DNA of 64,000 nucleotides. Source: Anagrus nilaparvatae. Lineage: Eukaryota > Arthropoda > Insecta > Hymenoptera > Mymaridae. The DNA lies in the NCBI GenBank assembly GCA_022575985.1, contig JAKSXM010000007.1, positions 17,796,501-17,860,500 of the forward strand. Reading direction: 5' to 3'. The position numbers and the translations under genes are program-made. Each line of letters starts with the position of its first letter. Position 1 is the stretch's first letter. The notes beneath the pieces were generated by a model, which saw nothing but the letters and a program-made list of their open reading frames with translations, searched no databases and was not told the DNA's origin. Of this stretch, positions 1-12,200 are shown piece by piece.

Positions 1-60
1 AATGGTATATTGAAAATGAACAAAGCAAAACTATTTTTTAATTACTTTTTATACTTATAG

Positions 61-3000
61 GAACTTGTGTGCTAGTGGCAAATATTTTTAAAAATATGCC
101 AGTTAGAAGGAACATTTTAATACATAATAAAAAAATTCAATTAGAAATAAAAAGTATAGAATTATTGTTAAAAAATTTTGCTATTTGTCAGCCTAAAATA
201 AGATTTACATTTAGGGTGAATAGTAAAATTATATTCACAAAATTAAGCTGTCAAACTTTTTTAGAAGCTTTTCAAAATGTAATTGGAATACAATTTTTTA
301 ATAAATTAGAATATATTAATAAAAGTCTTGATAAAGTAAGTTCAATTTTAATTAAATTATAATTTTTGTTGAGATTTTTAAAATATAAAAATTTAAACAG
401 GTTGAAATTAGTTTAATAATTCCAAAAAAAAATTTAAATAATACAGAAACTGTTATTCAAAATGGATTACAATTTATTTGTGTTAATGAAAGACCTATTA
501 AGTCTAAACTGATAGAAAAGGTATAAACATTTAATTTAATACCTTGAATATGTATTATAAAAAGTTTCTTTCTTCAGAAAATTTTAAAAAGAATCATGGA
601 ATATTTTGAAGTGAATCAAACCAATCTCCAAAAATTCATTTATTGTATTACATTAAAAGTAGATCCTTCGATGCTTGATATTAATTTAGAACCTAATAAA
701 GATAAAATTTTTCTTCATAATGAGGTAGAAATCATTATTAAATTAAAATAAAATTTAAATTAAAATAGAAACGATTTTTTTGATTTTAACTTAAAATTAT
801 TTTTAGAGTTTTATTATTGATCAAATTGATAAATTACTATTAAAATATTATAATCTGCAATCTTCTCAAGACTCAGTAATTAGTAACGATGAGAATATTC
901 CCGAAAATACTAAAAATAAATTAGATTTAGAAACTGAATGGCCTGCATGTAAAAAAAGAAAAATCAGTCCATTAAATGGTAAATTTAACATTTTTAATAT
1001 TTATTTTATATCATTAACTTAATTGTGAAAAAAACATTTTTTTAGATAATTTAACAGTTAATATTACAAACGAACTTGATTTTAATAATGAGTTCTTTCA
1101 AAATTTTAATGAACCTATTTTAAGTGAACCTGAATCTAACGAAGATGAAGATTGTGCAAAAAAAAATAGGATTGACAATAGCTTATCTAATACAAAACTT
1201 ATTAATTTAGAAAATCAAGGTAATAGAGACAAAGAAAATGAAAAAAGTTTAGAAACATTAATTAGTTTTCCATCTGAAATAGAACCTTTTAGTATTGAAA
1301 AACAAGGATCACTTGAAATTATAAAATTTCCAAATTCGGAAGAAGTAAAAAATATTGCAGAGTCAGAAAGATTATCACAATTACCCAAAGTTGATTTGGG
1401 AGAAGATTTTGATATGGAAGATATTTTTATGAATAGCCATAAAATTTTACAAAAAAGTAAAGATGAGTCATTAATAAACAGCAGTAATAATAATCAGCAA
1501 GTAGATTTAGAATCTGAAAATATCAAAAGCAAATCAAGTCATAATACATCGAACAATGAAGAAGAAAACATGTTGAGGTGGTCAAAAGGTCAAATACCTG
1601 GTTTGCAAGTATGTTTATTATATTTTAAATATATAAAATAAATAAATTTACAGTAAAATTATTTTAATGCAGTCGCCAGCCATACTAATCAGGTCCAAAA
1701 TTTAATTTTCTTTTTCCGAGAATAAAAGTAGATGGTATTTATGTTTTTCAAATTCGGTTTATATAGGTAAAAATTTAAAAAAAAAAATTTTTTTAGATTT
1801 TATAATCCGTTAGCTACCGTTAATTTTACATTTTGATTTTTTTCCAATTTTGCAATAATTTGTTAATAAAAAAAAATTGACCGCAAAATTCGCAAAACGG
1901 ACCCCAGATTAATAATCAGTGGGTTGAAAAACAAATATATACCACCTATTTTTAACATAGAAAATGTTTATAGGAAGGGGATACCCTGGAAATCTGAAAA
2001 TCAAGGGGGGGGGGGGTCAAATTTCCCTAAAGTCGTCACATTTTGTCCGATTTAAGGGGGAGTCAATTCTGTCCAATTTAAGGGGAAGGGTAAAATGGGA
2101 CTTAGAATAATTTTGATTTAGGGACTTGGAATAATCTTGGTTTAGGTATACTTAGAATATTATTGATTTATGAAGCTAGAATAATGCGCGTTTAGGGAAT
2201 CAGAATATTTTGGTTTCAGAATCTTAACATTTAGTAAATATGGTAATTACAAATTATAAAAATAGCAAATTGTATTGTAATTTGTGTATGTCTATGCTGA
2301 GCTGTAAGTAAACATGTTCCATGCATTTTGGTTGTGGTTATACAAACCAGTTATGAGTTTTTATCCTCGGAAAAAGAAATTTAAATTTTGGGCGTGATTA
2401 GTATGGCTAGCGAATAGATACTATTTTTATTTAACAATATAAAAATTTTAGAGCGGAATGGTATTAGGTAATAAAAAAATGTTAACAAAGAGTACAGATT
2501 TTTCAATTTTTAAAAATGATTCAAACAAATCATTTGAGCTTGAAGAGGCACAAACTTCAGAGTTATTTGATTATCGCAAAGACGTTCAAGAAAAAGTTGT
2601 GCATACAGATGACGAGAATAGTCCAAGTAATAATGATATGATTTTTGAAGATTTGCCTGAAAAAACAAAGTTTGAATGGAAAGATATAATGGCTAAAAGC
2701 GAAACAAACAAAACAAAAACTTTAAAAAAAGAGGGATCCAATACAGTTTCTAAAAATACACCATTAATGGAAAAAGTAACTTTAAATTTTATCAAATTTT
2801 GTCAAAATTTAGTTTTCTATTATATATAACTTAAATATTTGAAAATTATTGTAGGAAATTAAAAATAATAAAAATGAAGAAAAAACTTTTGCTGGTGATA
2901 ATGCTGGTTACAATGAAAATAGTATTTTAACTTTTAGTAAATTTTGTAAAGAAATGAGATTTGAAAGTAAATATTTATTTTTTAATTAGTACTTGTAAGA

Positions 3001-4658
3001 GGTAAAAGACGTAAAAACGGACTTGCTTGTCAAAAAGAACTCTTATATAACACATGCATATAAAAAAAATTATAAATATTAAATTTTTAGATAGTCCTAC
3101 GTGGTCTGGTTTATGACATATCAAACTTTTTCGACATTTTTTAATTTTTGCATCATACAGAATGCATACAGACAAATTTTTAATATTACAAAAACTCAAA
3201 TTTTCGCAGAAGCCATTTTTATTAAATAAAAAATTCTGAAAAAAATACGGAAAATCCTAATTTTTATTAATACCTATTTTGAATCTAATACAAAATCGGG
3301 AAATTCTATAGTTTCTTTAAATATTAATGGAGTTACTAATTTCAGTACTCGCTTTTAAAAACCCGAAAATTTTTTCTAAAAGTTAAGAGGATAAAATAGT
3401 TGAGGGAAAATTGCAATTTTTATCATCTTTATATTGTAAAAAAAAAAATAGTCATTTTTTTTTTGAAATTTTTTTACATTTGTTACTTTTTGATAAAAAA
3501 GGTATTTGAAAACAATTTTTTATTACAGATTTAGACACTATAAATTAATTGTCTGAGGCCATTATTTTAGTCTCTGAAATAAAGTTAAAATTTTTTTATG
3601 GGCTTACCGAAAATTTGGGTTTTTTAAATGTATTTTTTATTACGATTTTTAAGGTCTTTTTAAAAATTTATCTTCAAATACTTGAAAATTCTCGAAAAAT
3701 TTTGATAACCGTCTCACAACGCATGCAGTTGTTAAGATCTAATAAATTTCAGGAAAATTACATTTTTAATGTGAAAAATTTAAGAAGCAATAGACAAGTT
3801 TTGCGCTTTTTAAAACATGGGCCAAATTTAAAGGGATGGCCTAGCTAGTAAAAAGCTCCGTTTTCGCGTATTTAGCCTTTTCATAAAGTATTAAAATATT
3901 CATCTGATTAATTAATAACAAACAAATTTTAGTTGTCCAAGAAAATCCTAATTTCACAAATGTAGAAGTAGCCAATGAATTGCATAACCGTTGGAAAAAT
4001 TTAACTTCAGAAGAACGTGGTTATTATCGTGATATCGCTATTCAAGATTTGGAAAGTACTTGTGTGAATACATCAAGTCAAGCAAAAAAAGCAAAACTTG
4101 AAATATCGCAAGAAGATAAAGAAAAGAATAAAAAAAAGTTCGTTAATATGTTAGAAAATATGAAAAGCAAAAAAAAAGATGCAAAATCTCAAATAATGAG
4201 AACTGCGGCTCCATGGGATGTTAACATCCAATCAGTAACTGAAAAATATAAAAAGTTATTATCATATCAGAAAAATTACAATTATATTTTGAATTTTTTA
4301 ATTACAATTATACTTTTGACTTAAAAAATTTATTTTTATTTCAGATTCCCTAATAAAATCGAATTTATAGTAATTGGACCAATATATGAATCTTTTTGGT
4401 TGATAAATATGAAAGCTAAAATATTAGCATTTGATGTAAATATTATTTTAAAAACTTTAAATATTGAAAATAACGAGAAAGAGGTATAAATGAAGCGAAA
4501 TTAAATTAAAATTAAACTCTAATTATTGTTATTGTTTTTAGATTGACGCTGAATACGTTCAAGAGATTCTCAATAAATGGATTGAACAAAAAAATAATTA
4601 TAACGAGTTTTATGAAATTTTTGATAAAAGTAGTTTTATAAATAGTGAAAATAGTTAA
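61..4658 (+). CDS. PMS1: PMS1-type MutL homolog, 3' part (mismatch repair), 10 exons in window
   Basis: Partial CDS; the 5' end (ATPase motifs) lies before the window. Exons: 61-335, 401-520, 578-724, 807-978, 1046-1608, 2452-2775, 2855-2966, 3933-4254, 4345-4483, 4542-4658 (stop TAA). Phases agree at every junction and give about 763 codons. The first exon reads GTCVLVANIFKNMPVRRN, the conserved strand of the MutL N-terminal ATPase domain; VEISLI..INERPIKS-like and LKVDPSMLDINLEPNKDK continue the transducer domain. A long acidic linker follows. Then comes an HMG box split by a 966-bp intron (SKFCKEMRFE / NPNFTNVEVANELHNRWKNL), which marks PMS1 among MutL homologs. The last about 85 residues (IEFIVIGPIYESFWLI..) resemble only parts of the human C-terminal dimerisation region, so this domain is shortened. 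Expected role: nuclear partner of MLH1 in mismatch repair. The donor after 4254 is weak (GTTATT), but it is the only junction found that keeps frame. Confidence 0.88.
1660..2440. repeat. dispersed repeat with G-tract inside a PMS1 intron
   Basis: This intron stretch holds a run of G (about 2005-2016), then phrases such as 'ttaaggggaagggtaaaatgggacttagaata' in short pieces and the marker AAACATGTTCCATG near 2310. The same phrases recur in inverse orientation at about 29850-31080, 32090-32190 and 35020-35590. The part at 1840-1910 (about 'ttgttaataaaaaaaaattgaccgc') is repeated inverted at about 19400-19480. I see no coding potential. It is a diverged interspersed repeat of unknown class. Confidence 0.55.
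2967..3932 (+). other. 966-bp PMS1 intron splitting the HMG box; nothing recognised
   Basis: GT at 2967 and AG at 3931-3932 bound this intron; phase 1 restores an Ile codon in the HMG box. It contains AT-rich sequence with short ORFs on both strands that show no family likeness. Confidence 0.7.
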
Positions 4659-4721
4659 ATAGTTAATATTAAGTTTATATTTATATATAATTATTTGTAA
4701 ATATAATGACAATTAATTTAA

Positions 4722-4727
4722 AATAAA
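4722..4727 (+). promoter_or_regulatory. polyadenylation signal of PMS1
   Basis: AATAAA lies 64 bp after the PMS1 stop codon, followed by an AT/T-rich stretch. A second gene begins only 480 bp further on, which fits transcript ending here. Confidence 0.55.
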
Positions 4728-5209
4728 ATATTTATTGAAAATATTTTTGTCGATTATTTATGGTCCGTAAATTAAATTAAAAAAATCGATTTTTTAAATT
4801 TAAAAAAAATTTGTTTATTTGAATGTTAATTAGCAATATTTAAGATGAATTAAATACTTTATATATTTGCTTGGTATGAATTAATAATCACAAATATCTA
4901 TATTTAATTAAATAAATTTATAAAACTATTTCTTTGGCAATATTGTTTTTAAAAATATTGCGCGCCATACTGCGGTATATCACGTGTTTAAAATCACATG
5001 TGTGTTTTTTGTTTTTAATTTGCAGTTTTATCGTCTGCAATTTAAAAATTTACAAAGTTGTTTTAGTCAGTTATTTATTTGTTTAATCTTTTTTCTATAT
5101 GCTGTAAATATATTAAAAATATAAAATCAAGGTAATTTAAAATACTTAATTGAACACATCATTTTAAATTTATTCTTATTATATTTTGAAATATATTTTT
5201 TGAAGGAAA

Positions 5210-6602
5210 ATGCAGGTTGAAAAACTTTGTACTTTAGCACTCAACCACTTTCGTAGGCCTTTTAATATTAGTTGCCGATTTATGTCCAGTAAAGTTTCAG
5301 TGTCATTAAATTATAAACAATATGGGGAACCAAATGAAGTTCTTCAAATTTCTGAAGATTGCGTTTCTGAACCTGCTGACAAACAAGTATAAATTACAAC
5401 TTATTTTTATTTTTTTGCAGTCGAAAATCATTCATAAATTTTAATTTTATTAAGGCTGTTGTCCGTTGGCTTTATGCCCCTGTAAATCCAGCTGATATAA
5501 ATACTATACAAGGAAAATATCCAAGTAAACCAACTTTACCTGCTGTACCAGGTAATGAAGGTGTTGGAGAAATAATTGCAGTTGGTTCAAAAACCTCAGA
5601 ACTCAAAATTGGTGATAAAGTTATTCCAAATACAAATAATTTAGGTACCTGGAGAACTAAATCACTACACGATGTTAAAGATTTATTAAAAGTATGATTA
5701 TAAATAATAATTATTATTATAACTTTAAAACAGGCTTAATTGTTATTTTGTTTTTTAAGGTTTCTGAAGAACTTGGCACAGTGGAAGCTAGTATGCTCAC
5801 TGTTAATCCATGTACAGCTTATAGAATGTTGAAAGATTTTGTCCCTTTGAATCCTGAAGATACCATCATTCAAAATGGTGGGAATTCTGCTGTTGGACAA
5901 TTAGTTATTCAATTATGTAAAGCATGGAATCTCAAAAGCGTTAATATTGTTAGGTCAAGGTCTGATATTGACAAATTAAAGGTAAATATAAAGTTTTGTA
6001 ACTGCATTATTTTATTAACTTGAACTGGAAGTTCGAATGAAATTGAAAGTAATTTTTTTAATTTATAAAAATATCAGGCAGATCTTATACAATTAGGAGC
6101 CACTGAGGTATTAACCGAAGAGGAATTAAGAACAACTGATATTTTTAAAAGTAAAAAATTAAAAAAACCAAAGTTGGCATTAAATTGTGTATGTGGTAAA
6201 AATGCTTTAGAGGTGCAAAGACATTTAGATCATGGTGGAGTTATGGTGACATATGGAGGAATGTCTAGAGAACCTCTTACGATTCCAGCATCTTCTTTAA
6301 TATTTAAGGTAAAAAACTAAAGTAATTTAAATTATAGCAATAATATTTATTTGCATTTGTTGGGTAAACAGGATATTGCATTTAAAGGATTTTGGATGAC
6401 TGCATGGACAAAAAAGAATAGTGAGTCAAAAGAAAGATTAAAAATGTTTAAAGAATTAGAAAAGCTTTTCATAGAAAGAAAATTGTTTGCTCCCATATAT
6501 AAATTAATTCCATTTTGCGATTATCAAGAAGCTGTTATAAATACGCTCAAGCCTGATGGTAAAAAGGGTATCAAATATATTTTAGATATGACAAGTATGT
6601 AA
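5210..6602 (+). CDS. MECR: mitochondrial trans-2-enoyl-CoA reductase, 5 exons
   Basis: Exons 5210-5386, 5455-5691, 5760-5981, 6078-6308, 6372-6602 give 365 residues, close to the usual 370 or so. The N-terminus is basic and Ser/Phe-rich (HFRRPFNISCRFMSS), a likely mitochondrial presequence. Then follow the GroES-like fold (YAPVNPADINTIQGKYP, PAVPGNEGVGEI), the hinge NTNNLGTWRT, and the Rossmann part (VNPCTAYRMLKDF, QNGGNSAVGQLVIQ, NCVCGKNA..HGGVMVTYGGMSREP), ending with the family-typical FWMTAWTK and PDGKKGIKYILDM. The conserved Tyr of the active site sits in the INPADINTIQG..YP region. Function known for the family: NADPH-dependent last step of mitochondrial fatty acid synthesis, feeding lipoate production. 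The start codon is in-frame with the presequence and preceded by AT-rich leader. It is head-to-tail with PMS1 (551 bp) and convergent with the next gene. Confidence 0.95.
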
Positions 6603-6836
6603 TATAAAAACAATTTTTTTTACGTTTAATTTATGAATTTATATTTATTATCAATATATTTTATAAATTTAAAAATTTGTATGATAAAATTTGGCTACAA
6701 TAATTTATATCAATTACAACGAAATACAAAAATTTACAACAGTTATTAATATATTTTTGACACATATTTTCACAAAATTAATTATTACAATAGATAGAAT
6801 GAATGAATATAGGAGACAATGAAAAAGTTAAAAAAC

Positions 6837-8324
6837 TTATTTCATTGTATCTAACAAATTCATGAAATCGACAGATTGTCCAAGACTAATAGTGTCATGC
6901 TCAGCAAAATCTATGTTAATGTTACCTATTAAATTATTTTTATATTCATTGTTATAAGGTGATAATGTAACATCAGTCTTAGTATTTTTATTTTTTGAAT
7001 CATCACCGCTTGCATTATTATCTTTTGTTTTATTATCAGCTTTATCGATAGAAGATTGATTATCACTTTTTACGTCTTCATAAGAGAATAAATGTAAGCT
7101 AAATGGTCTTTTAGAAATAGATTCTTCAACCCCTAATTGAGTTGCTAATGATTCAATTTCTTGTCTCAGTGCTGCATTACTCGTAGCTGTTAATGCTGAT
7201 ATTGATGCTCTACGTTCTTTATTTATTTGCTGATTTAATTTTTTAACTTCTTGATTATTAGACTTTGTCATTTCTTGATGATTTTTATCTTGCATGGGCA
7301 TTAATCTGCAATTTTTATAATAATAATAATTTATAAAAATAATTTTTTTCTTTCAAAATACATATAAAAATTTACATATTTTTTCCAAGCATAGTGACTC
7401 GATTACCAGCTAATGCTAGTGAGCCAATAACATTTTCATCGCCAGTAACTTCGCGTATAGTTAAATTGCCTAAAATTTCTTTTTTTTCTTCATAATTTTC
7501 ATTATAATTCTGTAAAGGTCTATTAAACGTAGCATCATCATTTTGATAGCCAAGTTTTAACAATATCGAAACCTTGACATTGTAATTTTGTAGTTCTTGA
7601 AGGCAAATACTTCTAATTTGCCATAATTCATCGTGTGTCATATTTCCGTACATCTATAACATTTGCATCACGCAAAAAATAAAAAAAATAAATATATACT
7701 TAAAATTGAACATTTAACATTTGCGTGTTTATCTAAATAAAACAATAACTTTGAAAAATTACATTAAAAAAAAAAACAAAAAAACACGCAACGATTTGAT
7801 AATAGAGATATATTTTACTCACATTAATAATAAATTGATGAGCAAGTTTAATTGTTTCAGAAATAATAGGTGATGTAGATAAATTTTGTATTGTATCGAT
7901 ATGATTTAATGTACATAATATTATTTCTCTTGGACCGGTAGCAACAGTTAATTGAAATTTAACCATTTCGATAATTAAATCAAATAATTTATCCATACTA
8001 TCTAAACTTAATTTCATTATTGAACATAATACTATTCTTTCAAGTATTGGACGTAATATAAATATACTCATTGGTGATTTATTTAAAAATATATTTTCCA
8101 ATTGCTTACAATATAACAATGATAGACTTACATCATTCAATACTGTAATTAATTATTAATTAATTAGTACAAAAAAATTCATGCAATGTATGAAAAGAAA
8201 ATTACTACTAGCCTTGTGCTGATTTATCAGGACTTATTTTTTGAGCTTGCAATCTATGTTTTAAAACATACAATATCTCACCACCCATATTCAGATACAA
8301 AATTGGTGTTGCAAAACGTGACAT
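6837..8324 (-). CDS. OSCP1: organic solute carrier partner 1 (OSCP1/NOR1), 4 exons
   Basis: Exons in transcript order: 8324-8213, 8142-7823, 7653-7376, 7305-6837 (stop TAA at 6839-6837); 392 residues, near the family length of about 380-390. The N-terminus MSRFATPILYLNMGGEMLY-like matches the OSCP1 signature 'LLFLNLGGEMLYIL'. DKSAQ/VLNDV, IMKLSLDSMDKLFDL and LNHIDTIQ follow in the family order. The C-terminal third is low-complexity (Lys/Asn/Asp-rich) and ends with a short hydrophobic-acidic motif DFMNLLDTMK, as in vertebrate OSCP1 ('DDLLAMMDEL'). The first intron begins GC rather than GT (8212-8211); only this junction restores the conserved Val of the V-L-N-D motif. The molecular role is poorly known: vertebrate protein modulates solute uptake, and the family is linked to ciliated tissue. 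There are no membrane segments. Confidence 0.9.
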
Positions 8325-9251
8325 TTTTATAATTTCTATTTTTTTATTCTTTAAATTAAAACACTTTTTTTTTAACAATGACAAGAGTTTAGTTTTTGTT
8401 TTTATAATTTACTAGTTTCAATTTGTTATATTTGAAACGATTTCTGACGTTTACATATTTTGTAAAATCGTTTCTATGGTAATTTTACATTTTTTAAATG
8501 CAAACATTGATGAATTGCGGAATTTCTTATTTTTCTATTTGTAATAATAAAATCGTTTTTACATTCATTTTTAAAATGGTTCTCCAAAAAGGAACCATTC
8601 ATTTACAATTTTTTTTTTTGAGTTTGTTTTTTTGGAAATAGTAACATTCCAATTATAAATGCTCATTATTTTTTTTTTTTCAATTTTAGTTTTTAAAATA
8701 TAGGTATTCAATTTTTTTTTAGTAATTATGTATGCGTCACGTGTAATTAGTTTTTGTATGACAGCTTCTGTCTTATGAATAAGATGTAGTAATATAAATT
8801 ATTTTATTGTCTTTAATGAATAAATAATCTGTTTAACAAAACGTTATTTTATAAAAAAAAAGAATTTTTCAAAATAAATTTTGTAATGAATTTGAAAACC
8901 CGTGTATGCAAAAAAATGCTAAAAAAGTTTTTTATTATAAAAAAATATAAATTTACATCCAAAGTAAAAATTTGTAATAATAAATTATGTTGCGTTATAG
9001 CAAAACAATAAAAACAACAAATTACCCTAAAAATTAAATATTTACTAATTTTATCAAATATTTTCAAAAAATACGAAAATATATTTTTCCTAAAAAATTG
9101 TCCATTTTTTGATTAACTTTGATTTCAATAATTTTTCATTATTTTTTAAATAAAAATTTATGCTTATTTTTAAATTAATATTTTTTTTTGTACAAAAATT
9201 ATTAAGTTTAATTAATTAACTTAAATATTAAAAAATTGAATCACGTAATTT
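8325..9251. other. spacer between OSCP1 and 5'-nucleotidase A
   Basis: About 930 bp of AT-rich DNA. It must hold the OSCP1 promoter and the 3' UTR of the nucleotidase gene. An AATAAA on the minus strand lies near 8797-8802. I see no ORF with family likeness and no clear repeat. Confidence 0.6.
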
Positions 9252-12200
9252 TTAGTAAAACCTGTGTCGAAATAGAGCTATGATAGTTACACATATTGCA
9301 TTAATAATCCAAGAAATACTAAAACTATTGGCACTATTTTCAGAATTTCTATTTCCGGCAATGCTTCCATCCAATACAGTTATTCTGCCTTCTACTTCTG
9401 GATAAACTGGTGTAGTTCTATTAATATATAATTGAACTACTTTTTCTACTGTTACATCTGAAAAAAAGAATTATAATTTTTTTTTTAATTTAACGTTATT
9501 TTCAGCCCTTTTTTGTAAATGGAAAAATTCAGATCATAGTAATGTAAAGTTTTTGTAAAAGTAATGGGGTGTTCTTTCACCCAGTGTTACCGTTATGTAA
9601 TCAAACAAAATTTTTTCAGTCGTTGGGATACATGGTTCGTTTGCTTTGCTTGAAATTTAAAATTTTAAGAGTTGCATTGATGGTTATGAATAAAATATTC
9701 AAGTCGAAAATGTAAAAAAAAAAATTTTTTTTGGTGCTATTATGCGGTCAAAGTAAGCTAATAAAAATTAGGAGAGTATCTTAAAAGTTTCAAGCAGTTC
9801 AAGCACTTTGCTTAAAATATCAAGTATTTGCTTAAAAATTCAACCAAAATCTTTGAATTGCTTGAAATTCCGAACAAAGCAACCTATCATCTGCGTGGAA
9901 TTTTCTTTGAGAGGAATGAAACTACTAGAAAGGAGCTTTCTTAACTGCAACCCAAGTGACTTTACTAATTTTAAAAATTAATTACTATATTATAATTATG
10001 ATCTCCAAAAAATTATAAAGTTGAATAGAAAACAAAAAATTTTAATTCAGTAATCTACTATTAATAATTCAATCTTTTGTAAAAATTTACTATAAAAAAA
10101 AAAATTTCTTTCAAAAACCATTAAATATGGAAAACTGAAATAAAGATTTTTTTGATTATAAATTGTTTTACCATTCGTCTAATTAAATTAATTTTGAATT
10201 ATATTTAAGTTAATTAAATAAACTTACTTAAATTCTTATATGCTAATCCTTTGAACATGTAATAGCCGTCGCCACCATTATACATATAATCAGGAATTAA
10301 TATTGTATAATTATTACTAATTTTGAAATCTTTGTATTCAGGAATATCACAGTAACCACATCGTATTTTTAAATCAACAACTCTGGATAATTTTTCTCTT
10401 GAAGTATCATAAGTAACCTGTAATAATTTACAAATAAATCCAAAATTAAATAATAGTATATTATGAGCATGGGTCTAGAAAAGTAAAATATGGCCCAAAT
10501 TGTAAGTGAATTTGTGACTTGGGGCATTCCTTTTTCATAAAAAAAGTTCATTTACGATTTTTTTTCTTTGTCAGTAGCGAGAAAATACATTTCTCCGGAC
10601 TCAAACCGGCTGGGAATTAAGTGCTTTCTGACTGCTGACAAGAAAACTTTATATTTTTCCCCATTGTTCATCACATATAGTTTTTCATTAAAAGCGAAAA
10701 CAATGATTGTCTAAGAATAAAAAAAATATTTCATTGTTATACGTATAACGAAAAATAGCATTTTTCCTGTCAGTGGCCAGAAAGCACGTATTTTCTGTCC
10801 ACGACGTGATTCGAAAATACGCTTTTTCTTGCCATTAACGAAGAAAAATCATATTTGCCCTCGGTCGTTAAAAAATAATATCCTAGATCGCAGTTTGATC
10901 TCGACTACGACACGAATGGCAATTTAAATACGACCTGGGCCATTCTTTAATTTTTCGGCCTAGGATAAAAATATACTATTTAGGGCTCGTGTCCAGAAAA
11001 GTAAAGAATGGCCCAAATCGCACTTAAATTATCTTCCGAGGTGAGGTCGAGGGCGGTAATTTGCGATATGGGAGATTCTTTATTTATACGGACAAGGGCT
11101 GCATAAAATTTTTCTGCATCAGTGGTGAAAAAACATGGCTTGTGCCTTCTGGCCGCTGACCAGAAAACTTATTTTTAAAATTTTGTAGAAAATTTACATT
11201 TCAGTAAAAATTTCCCAAAATTCCTAAAAAAATAATTATTTACCTTAATACCAGATACTTGAAGAAAACCCCCACCATGTTCTGTAGAATCTAATGATTT
11301 ACGGTCATATATACTATGCTCCATAACTTGTAATAAAGTTTCGCCACTTACTACAAGTTCATATAATTGTGACGAAAATGGGAATGCCGCTACCATATCC
11401 GCTAACGTAATCTTTTGTATAAAAACAGAAAACAATATAATTAATTAAATGAATATGAAATTAAAATTTTATTGATATATTAATAAATTATGCTAATCAT
11501 TTACCTTATCGTTATTCGATCTTTCTATAGAAGATCTTATTCCTCCACCGTTTAATAAAGCTACTGGTGCGTCAGTCCATCCTGTTCGATTGAAATAATG
11601 AAGAACATTCTGTAATGAAAAAACAACAATGCTTACGTAGAAAAAAATATTAAATAATTATGCAAATAAATATTAATAATATTAATCTTACGTAATCGAT
11701 CATAGCGTCTGCAGCCAAATTACCAAAATTACATTCTTCGATGCGGCATATTTTTCCTTCTCCTGAAAGTAAAACTCTGGTTTTCCCAATAACGGTACCA
11801 TATTTTTGTCTAACAACAACAGCATATTTTTCTACTTCCTGTAAAACATCTTCAGCTTGAGGAATGCTACTATCAACTAAAATTGGATTACCAATTATTT
11901 CAGTTACTTCACCATCACGATCAAACGTCAAGGTAAGATTTCCTAAATATTTTGTGTAAGCATAAGCTTGGACGACGTAAACTTTCCTCTTTGTTTTTGG
12001 CTGAATTATTTCAACAGGATATAAGCCTTCTGGTTCTTCTCTGTCAGGTTTTTCACCAGTATAAAGAAAAGTATTCGTATGACCTCCAATAACTAGATCA
12101 ACGTCTTCAACTTCGGCAGCAATTTTTTTGTCCATGTCAAAACCTGAATGTCCAAGAGCAATGATAATGTCAATTCCATCTTGTTTAAGTTTTTTTGAAA

